Source: an uncultured Collinsella sp. (GTDB lineage Bacteria > Actinomycetota > Coriobacteriia > Coriobacteriales > Coriobacteriaceae). From it: a DNA stretch of 64,000 bases. Below are positions 59,019 to 64,000 of the stretch, in pieces (the first letter of the stretch is position 1; each line of letters begins with the position of its first letter). A program made the position numbers and the translations under genes. A model generated the notes under the pieces. The model made no database searches, was not told the DNA's origin, and saw only the letters and a program-made list of their open reading frames with translations. The stretch lies in NCBI GenBank assembly GCA_900758475.1, contig CAAERQ010000007.1:1-64000 (forward strand), written 5' to 3'.

Positions 59019-59256
59019 AAGATTCCCTTAAGTCGCCACTTTTGGGTGTCAATAGCACAAAATAGCCCCCGTGCCTGCGAAAACTTTCCCATCTATTGTG
59101 TGGAATCGCGGTTCGGGGGCTTAACTTTGCCCCCGATATATTGCACTTTTTGCAGGTATCGTCTAACCTATGGAGCCGCAATTGAGCATTTTGTACGTTT
59201 GACGTGCTAAAATGCCAACATCGAATGAATGTTAAACCAATTATTTGGAGGTTCGA
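59019..59256 (+). other. Intergenic region between pyrF and mihF
   Basis: It contains GCCCCCG (about 59085) and CGGGGGC inverted repeats that may terminate the pyr operon and an extended -10-like TGCTAAAAT at 59205-59213 that may start mihF. No coding signal is seen. Confidence 0.45.
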
Positions 59257-59565
59257 ATGGCACTTCCTCAGCTTACCGACGAGCAGCGCAAGCAGGCTCT
59301 TGAGAAGGCCGCTGCCGCCCGTCATGCCCGCGCTGAGCTTCGCGAGCAGATCAAGAAGGGTGAGAAGTCCCTCGAGTCCGTGCTCAACTCCGATGATCCC
59401 ATCGCTTCCCGCATGAAGGTCTCCACCCTTATCGAGTCTCTCCCTGGTTATGGCAAGGCCAAGGCCGCCAAGATTATGGAGGAGCTCGGCATCTCCGCTA
59501 CCCGTCGCGTCCAGGGCCTCGGCGTCCGTCAGCGCGAGCAGCTCCTCGAGCAGCTGACCAAATAA
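59257..59565 (+). CDS. mihF: Actinobacterial integration host factor (mIHF family)
   Basis: A 102-residue nucleoid-associated protein. The helical N-terminus (KQALEKAAAARHARAELR) is followed by an H2TH-like DNA-binding region with VSTLIESLPGYGKAKAAKIM and GISATRRVQGLG, typical of mIHF. ATG 59257 has GGAGG upstream. mihF-gmk-rpoZ is the actinobacterial order. Confidence 0.93.
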   Translation: MALPQLTDEQRKQALEKAAAARHARAELREQIKKGEKSLESVLNSDDPIASRMKVSTLIESLPGYGKAKAAKIMEELGISATRRVQGLGVRQREQLLEQLTK

Positions 59566-60135
59566 GTGAGTGCTCAGGATTCCAAGCTCTTTGTGATTTC
59601 TGGACCGTCAGGCGCGGGCAAGGGCACGCTCGTCACTCGTGTGCGAGAGCATCGCTCGAACCTGGGCCTGACGGTTTCGGCTACCACGCGAGCTCCGCGT
59701 AAAGGCGAGGTCGACGGCGTCAATTACTTTTTCCTGACGCGTGAGGAGTTCGACCGCCGCGTGGCAAACGGTGAGTTTGTCGAGTGGGCTGAGGTCCACG
59801 GCAACTGCTATGGCACGCTGGTGAGCGAGGTCCAGTCCAAGCTCGCCTCTGGTGCTTCTCTGATTTTGGAGATTGATGTCCAGGGTGCCCTGCAAGTCAA
59901 GGAGCGCTTTCCCGAGGCCGTGCTGATCTTTATCAAGCCGCCTTCGCTCGAGGTGCTTCGTGAGCGTCTTGTCGGTCGTGGTACCGAGTCGCCCGAGACG
60001 ATTGAGCTGCGCATGGCAAACGCCGCCCATGAGCTTGCCCTTGCCGACCGCTACGACGACGTCGTGGTGAATGACGATCTCGACCGCGCGACCGATGAGC
60101 TCGTTCGCGTTCTCGATATGCATGAAAGGATCTGA
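59566..60135 (+). CDS. gmk: Guanylate kinase
   Basis: A 189-residue GMP kinase. P-loop SGPSGAGKGTL near residue 13 and TRAPRKGEVDGVNYFF are diagnostic. GTG at 59566 directly follows the mihF stop. Confidence 0.97.
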   Translation: MSAQDSKLFVISGPSGAGKGTLVTRVREHRSNLGLTVSATTRAPRKGEVDGVNYFFLTREEFDRRVANGEFVEWAEVHGNCYGTLVSEVQSKLASGASLILEIDVQGALQVKERFPEAVLIFIKPPSLEVLRERLVGRGTESPETIELRMANAAHELALADRYDDVVVNDDLDRATDELVRVLDMHERI

Positions 60136-60140
60136 GGTCC

Positions 60141-60422
60141 GTGTCCGTTGTAAAGCCTTGCATTGACGATCTTCTGGAGAAGACCGATCACAACCGCTTC
60201 CTGCTCGCTTCGCTTGCCTCCAAGCGCGCCTGCGATATCAATAGCATGCTGCGTGGCCAGCACAATCGTGTGCTTGCCGTCCAGGATGTCGATGACATCA
60301 CCATCGCGCTCTCGGGTGCCGATACCATTTCGATGGCTATGGATGAGATCGTCGACGGCGATATCTCCTACGACGAGGCCCGTTACGAGAAGGCACTCGG
60401 CCACAAGGTTGCTGAAGCCTAA
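60141..60422 (+). CDS. rpoZ: RNA polymerase omega subunit
   Basis: A 93-residue omega subunit. CIDDLLEKTDHNRFLLASLASKRA includes the conserved core; the length is usual. GTG at 60141, 5 bases after gmk; thiI starts right after its stop. Confidence 0.93.
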   Translation: MSVVKPCIDDLLEKTDHNRFLLASLASKRACDINSMLRGQHNRVLAVQDVDDITIALSGADTISMAMDEIVDGDISYDEARYEKALGHKVAEA

Positions 60423-61667
60423 ATGGCAGCTCGCGTCTGCCTGGTCCACTATCACGAGGTTGGACTGAAGGGCAAGAACCGCGCACATTTTGAGCATATT
60501 CTCATGGATAACATTAAGGCGGCTTTGGCCGCCTTTTCCGTGAATGCCGTGTCTCGAATTTCCGGTTATATCCTCGTGACCTTTAACGAGCATCAGGCCG
60601 ACGATGCGGCGCGCGTTATTCGCACCGTGCCCGGCGTTGCTCGTGTGTCCCTGGCCTACCACACCAATCGCGACCCTCAGGAGTACTGCGCGGCGGCTGT
60701 AAAGGCGCTGCGTGAGTTTGGCCCCTTCGACTCGTTTAAGGTACATGCCAAGCGCTCTAACACCGATTATGAACTCACCTCGATTGATATCAACCGTCAG
60801 GTGGGCGAGGTGCTATGTGAGGCGTTCCCCGATAAAAAGGTCCAGATGCATGATCCCGACGCGATGGTGCACGTGCTGGTTGTTCAGGGCAGCGTTTACG
60901 TGTACGCGCGCTCCGAGCGCGGTGTGGGCGGTCTGCCGGTGGGCTCTGCCGGTAAGGTCGTGACCCTGCTGTCATCGGGTATCGACTCGCCGGTGGCAAC
61001 CTGGATGCTCGCGCGCCGCGGAGCCGTGTGCGTGCCGGTGCATTTTTCCGGTCGTCCGCAGACGCCCGATACGAGCGAGTATCTGGTGCAGGACATCATT
61101 CGCGCCCTTGAGCCGGGTGTCCAGATCGGCCGTCTGTACGTGGTGCCGTTTGGCGATTGCCAGCGTGAGATTTCCGTCACCTGCCCCAGCAACCTGCGCG
61201 TGATCATGTATCGCCGCATCATGTATTCGGTCGCCGAGCGCATCGCGCATTTCGAGGGCGCCAAGGCCATCGTGACCGGCGAGTCGCTTGGCCAGGTTGC
61301 CTCTCAGACGCTCGAGAACATCATGGCTGTCAATGAAGCCGTGAAGATTCCCGTGTTCCGTCCGCTCATTGGTTCTGATAAGCAGGAGATCATCGCGCGT
61401 GCCCAGGAGATCGGCACGTTTGATATCTCGACCGAGGCGGCGCCCGATTGCTGCACGCTCTTTATGCCGCGTCGTCCCGAGACGCATGCCAAGCTCGATG
61501 CCGTGCATGAGGCCTGGGAGCTGTTCGATCACGAGGAGATGATCGAGCGCCTGCTCAAACAGACCGAGTATATCGATTTTGGCAGCAACACGTATAAGGC
61601 CCCCAAGACCTTAAAACGCAAACATTCGGAGCTCGCTCCGCGTGAGATTTACCAAGATCACGAGTAA
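60423..61667 (+). CDS. thiI: tRNA 4-thiouridine synthase ThiI
   Basis: A 414-residue ThiI with ferredoxin-like and THUMP domains (1-170) and the PP-loop domain containing LLSSGIDSPVATWMLARRG. There is no C-terminal rhodanese domain, as in most Gram-positive ThiI, so a separate sulfur donor is needed. ATG 60423 abuts the rpoZ stop. Confidence 0.95.
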   Translation: MAARVCLVHYHEVGLKGKNRAHFEHILMDNIKAALAAFSVNAVSRISGYILVTFNEHQADDAARVIRTVPGVARVSLAYHTNRDPQEYCAAAVKALREFGPFDSFKVHAKRSNTDYELTSIDINRQVGEVLCEAFPDKKVQMHDPDAMVHVLVVQGSVYVYARSERGVGGLPVGSAGKVVTLLSSGIDSPVATWMLARRGAVCVPVHFSGRPQTPDTSEYLVQDIIRALEPGVQIGRLYVVPFGDCQREISVTCPSNLRVIMYRRIMYSVAERIAHFEGAKAIVTGESLGQVASQTLENIMAVNEAVKIPVFRPLIGSDKQEIIARAQEIGTFDISTEAAPDCCTLFMPRRPETHAKLDAVHEAWELFDHEEMIERLLKQTEYIDFGSNTYKAPKTLKRKHSELAPREIYQDHE

Positions 61668-61677
61668 TTTGTTGCAT

Positions 61678-61711
61678 AGGCCGGCGATGTTTTTGCATCG
61701 TCGGCCTTTTG
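61678..61711 (+). terminator. Rho-independent terminator after thiI
   Basis: AGGCCGGCGATG (61678-61689) pairs with CATCGTCGGCCT (61696-61707; one wobble), followed by TTTT. Confidence 0.9.
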
Positions 61712-61881
61712 CTATCTGGGCGTTTGCTTCTAAATTGTTCATTTGGCGACGCGTGCCTGAATAAATGGACACTTTTCCGCAAGGTTTTGGTCGGGTTTTG
61801 GTTAGACCGTGAGCGACGATGTGTGAACCCGGGCGCTGCGACCCCTCTCGCCTGACACGATAGTGTTGGGAGGTGTTTGCT

Positions 61882-62592
61882 ATGGCACAGCGCGAACAAC
61901 ACGAACGGGTCAAACGAATGGATCGCTGGGCGGGAAAGCTGCTCGAGCACAAGGCGGTGGTCGTGGCGATGCTCGTCGTTATTGCGATGGCGAGTGGGTT
62001 GGCGATGGCAACATTGGGCGGCGAATCCGATGGGGTGACGTTTGAGCGTGATGCCACGTCGGTTGAGCGGGCGGATACGGGTTCTGAGGACGCTTCTGAT
62101 GATGGCGATCCTTCAAGTGATTCGAAAAGGGCAAGTGCGGCCAGTGAGGTCTATGTCGATGTTGGCGGGGCCGTGGTGACGCCGGGCGTCTATCGCCTGC
62201 GGGAAGGCGCACGCGTGGCACAGGCGATTGATGCTGCCGGCGGGCTTACGCCCGAGGCCGATGTCGCGGGCCTTAATCGAGCTTCTAGAGTAGTCGACGG
62301 ACAGAAGATTTATGTGCCGCACGTAGGAGAGCAGCAGACGGTTGGTGACGTCGCTGGATCTGGACCCGGTGAGGCGTCTGTTGGCGCATCCGTCGTGAGT
62401 GATCTGGTAAATATCAATACGGCGAACGCCGCCGAACTGCAGACGCTCTCCGGCGTCGGTCCCTCCATGGCCCAGTCGATTATCGATGAGCGAACGCAAA
62501 ACGGGCCATTTACCTCGATTGAAGACCTGATGCGGGTCTCGGGCATCGGCGAGAAGAAGTTCGCCAAGATCAAAGATTGCATTTGCATATGA
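61882..62592 (+). CDS. comEA: Competence protein ComEA (helix-hairpin-helix DNA receptor)
   Basis: A 236-residue membrane-anchored DNA-binding protein. A transmembrane helix (about 28-47) precedes a disordered Asp/Ser linker, an SLBB domain (VYVDVGGAVVTPGVYRL, about 89-150) and paired HhH motifs (VNINTANAAELQTLSGVG; IEDLMRVSGIGEKKFAKIK). ATG 61882 follows GGGAGGTG. Its stop overlaps comEC as ATGA. Confidence 0.94.
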   Translation: MAQREQHERVKRMDRWAGKLLEHKAVVVAMLVVIAMASGLAMATLGGESDGVTFERDATSVERADTGSEDASDDGDPSSDSKRASAASEVYVDVGGAVVTPGVYRLREGARVAQAIDAAGGLTPEADVAGLNRASRVVDGQKIYVPHVGEQQTVGDVAGSGPGEASVGASVVSDLVNINTANAAELQTLSGVGPSMAQSIIDERTQNGPFTSIEDLMRVSGIGEKKFAKIKDCICI

Positions 62593-64000
62593 ATGTGCGC
62601 GAGCGCGAAATGCCGCCTCGTCCTTTGATTCCGTGGTTGGCGGCGTTCTTTGCAGGCCTTGCCGGGGCGAGCGCGTTGGTTCTTAATGCAGCTGCCGATG
62701 TCCTGCTTGGCGAGGGCTCGTGGGACATAAGGACATTTTGGTTCTTATCGGTATTTGCCGTGACGCTCGCTGCATTGGGCAAAGCATGCCCCTGGGTAGC
62801 GCGATGGAAACGAGGAATCTATGCCGCTTCGGTCGGTGTCGTTGCGGGCGCACTGGTTTCTGCATTGTGGTCCGCAAGTGCGCTGCACGCTTCGCGCGCT
62901 CTCGACGGACGGGCGGCAAGCTCCCTTGAATTTGTGGTGCAGGGTGACCCATCCATTAACGAGGAGACCGATTCTTACACCTGCGATGCCTATGCAAAAG
63001 GGGAACGATTGGGGGCAGTTCGCCTTTCATGTGACCGAAGCCTCGATGCCGGCTGTCGCGTGCGGGTTATCGGGCGCATCTTGCCTTTTTCGAATGATTC
63101 CTATGAGCGTTCGCGCGTTTTGCGCGGCGAGGTGAGAAAGGTCAAGGCCGTCCGGATCGTATCGATTCAAGGCGGCTCGCCGAGCTTGTTGCTTCGATTT
63201 CGTAGCGCGCTCCTCGATGCCGTCGATCCCGTTGCCGATCCCGCCCGTGCGCTCATCGCCGGTGTCGTCTGCGGCCGTTCTTCCGAGCTGCGCGCGCAGC
63301 CGGCGTGCGATTGGTTTTCGGTAACGGGCACGGCTCATCTCATCGCCGTCTCGGGCAGCCACTTGTCGATCGTGGGCTTTGTGCTCGAGACCGCATTGCA
63401 AAAGACGCGTTGTCCGCGTGGGCTGCGGCGTGCGATGCTTGCGGCCGCGCTTGTGTCCTACACTGCCTTTACCGGTGCCTCGTCATCGGCCGTGCGCGCG
63501 TGCTGCATGGTGTTCGCAACGCTTGCCGTCAACGGTGCCGGACGTCGTCGCCATGGCCTTTCCGCGCTTTTCATGACCATGTCGATCTTTGTGCTGCTGC
63601 GTCCGACGGTGCTGTTCGAGATGGGCTTTCAGTTATCGTGCGTGAGTGTCTTCGCCATCTTGTGTTTTTGCCCCTATGCCACCTTCGCCCTGGGTGAGCT
63701 TGGTGTGCCGTCGGCTGTGGCCGGTATGATCTCCGTCACGTTATGCTCGCAGTTGGCGACGTTGCCCATCACGATTCCGGCCTTTGGGACGTTTTCACTG
63801 ATCGCACCGCTCGCGAATGCGCTCATCGGCCCCGTGGTGAGTGTACTGCTTGCCGTCTCGGTCGTGCTGGCGCCCTTATCGCTCGTACCTTTGTTGCGGC
63901 CTTGGGCGCTCTTGGTGCCCATGATCGCCGCTCGCTGTGCGCTGTTCTTTGAGCAGCTCCTTGCTGCGATACCGGGCGCATCGGTGAGCGTGCCGCCCGA
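62589..64000 (+). CDS. comEC: ComEC/Rec2 DNA-uptake channel, truncated by window end
   Basis: An open frame of at least 470 codons running off the window. N-terminal hydrophobic helices and a small soluble domain (about 110-190, DUF4131-like) precede the competence domain with the diagnostic FSVTGTAHLIAVSGSHLSIVGF and FEMGFQLSCVSVFAIL. It should form the inner-membrane channel for single-stranded DNA, acting with ComEA. Translationally coupled to comEA by ATGA. Confidence 0.93.
   Translation, partial: MNVREREMPPRPLIPWLAAFFAGLAGASALVLNAAADVLLGEGSWDIRTFWFLSVFAVTLAALGKACPWVARWKRGIYAASVGVVAGALVSALWSASALHASRALDGRAASSLEFVVQGDPSINEETDSYTCDAYAKGERLGAVRLSCDRSLDAGCRVRVIGRILPFSNDSYERSRVLRGEVRKVKAVRIVSIQGGSPSLLLRFRSALLDAVDPVADPARALIAGVVCGRSSELRAQPACDWFSVTGTAHLIAVSGSHLSIVGFVLETALQKTRCPRGLRRAMLAAALVSYTAFTGASSSAVRACCMVFATLAVNGAGRRRHGLSALFMTMSIFVLLRPTVLFEMGFQLSCVSVFAILCFCPYATFALGELGVPSAVAGMISVTLCSQLATLPITIPAFGTFSLIAPLANALIGPVVSVLLAVSVVLAPLSLVPLLRPWALLVPMIAARCALFFEQLLAAIPGASVSVPP

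Noticed and set aside
1..64000. CRISPR array, tRNA, rRNA or prophage
   Set aside because: No regularly spaced repeats, no cloverleaf-like sequence in the intergenic gaps and no phage genes were seen; intergenic gaps are short and accounted for.

Overview
The window reads as chromosomal DNA from a high-GC gut actinobacterium of the class Coriobacteriia, most likely a Collinsella species. The evidence is strong GC bias at third codon positions, frequent TTG and GTG starts behind good Shine-Dalgarno sequences, the actinobacterial mihF-gmk-rpoZ order, a fermentative adhE, a PPDK with its regulatory protein, and protein sequences typical of that group. The genus is inferred from recall, not from a search. 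I see no prophage, CRISPR array, rRNA or tRNA gene. The window is mostly housekeeping operons with a few accessory insertions.

Layout. 1-60: half of one REP-like palindrome followed by a complete copy in inverted orientation. 166-3275: a zinc-ribbon membrane protein, a cyclophilin and a TPR membrane protein. 3391-9351: the cell-elongation cluster mreB-mreC-mreD-PBP2-rodA. 9370-17056: a conserved hypothetical gene, the paired radical-SAM genes TIGR03960/DUF2344, rplU-rpmA-obgE, then nadD-yqeK-rsfS. 17056-17975: a REP-associated tyrosine transposase (RAYT) gene bracketed by inverted copies of the same REP. 17971-19227 (minus): dinB. 19429-21919: rpsP-khpA-rimM-trmD-lepB. 21979-28918: glyQS, then a PPDK regulatory protein and ppdK behind a palindromic operator. 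29033-31840: a large secreted protein whose middle region looks like an aerolysin/ETX-MTX2 beta-pore-forming module. This is the most novel item in the window.

31989-36342: rplS, rnhB, yraN, comM and dprA. 36357-48963: trmFO, a Xer recombinase, rpsB-tsf, pyrH-frr-uppS-cdsA-dxr-rseP-ispG-proS (translation, phospholipid, isoprenoid and envelope functions in one long run). 49142-52643 (minus): adhE followed by a small phosphotransferase. 53055-53243 (minus): rpmB. 53567-59018: a structured attenuator leader and the complete pyrimidine operon pyrR-B-C-K-D-F. 59257-61667: mihF-gmk-rpoZ-thiI. 61882-64000: comEA and a comEC cut by the window end.

Functional picture. Translation and RNA modification (rplU, rpmA, rpsP, rplS, rpsB, tsf, rpmB, trmD, rimM, trmFO, thiI), envelope synthesis (mre, PBP2, RodA, uppS, cdsA, dxr, ispG), de novo UMP synthesis and fermentation (adhE, PPDK) dominate. 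Four genes linked to natural transformation (comM, dprA, comEA, comEC) are present. Regulatory sequence worth attention includes LacI-family-like operators upstream of ppdK and adhE and a pyr attenuator with two mutually exclusive stems.
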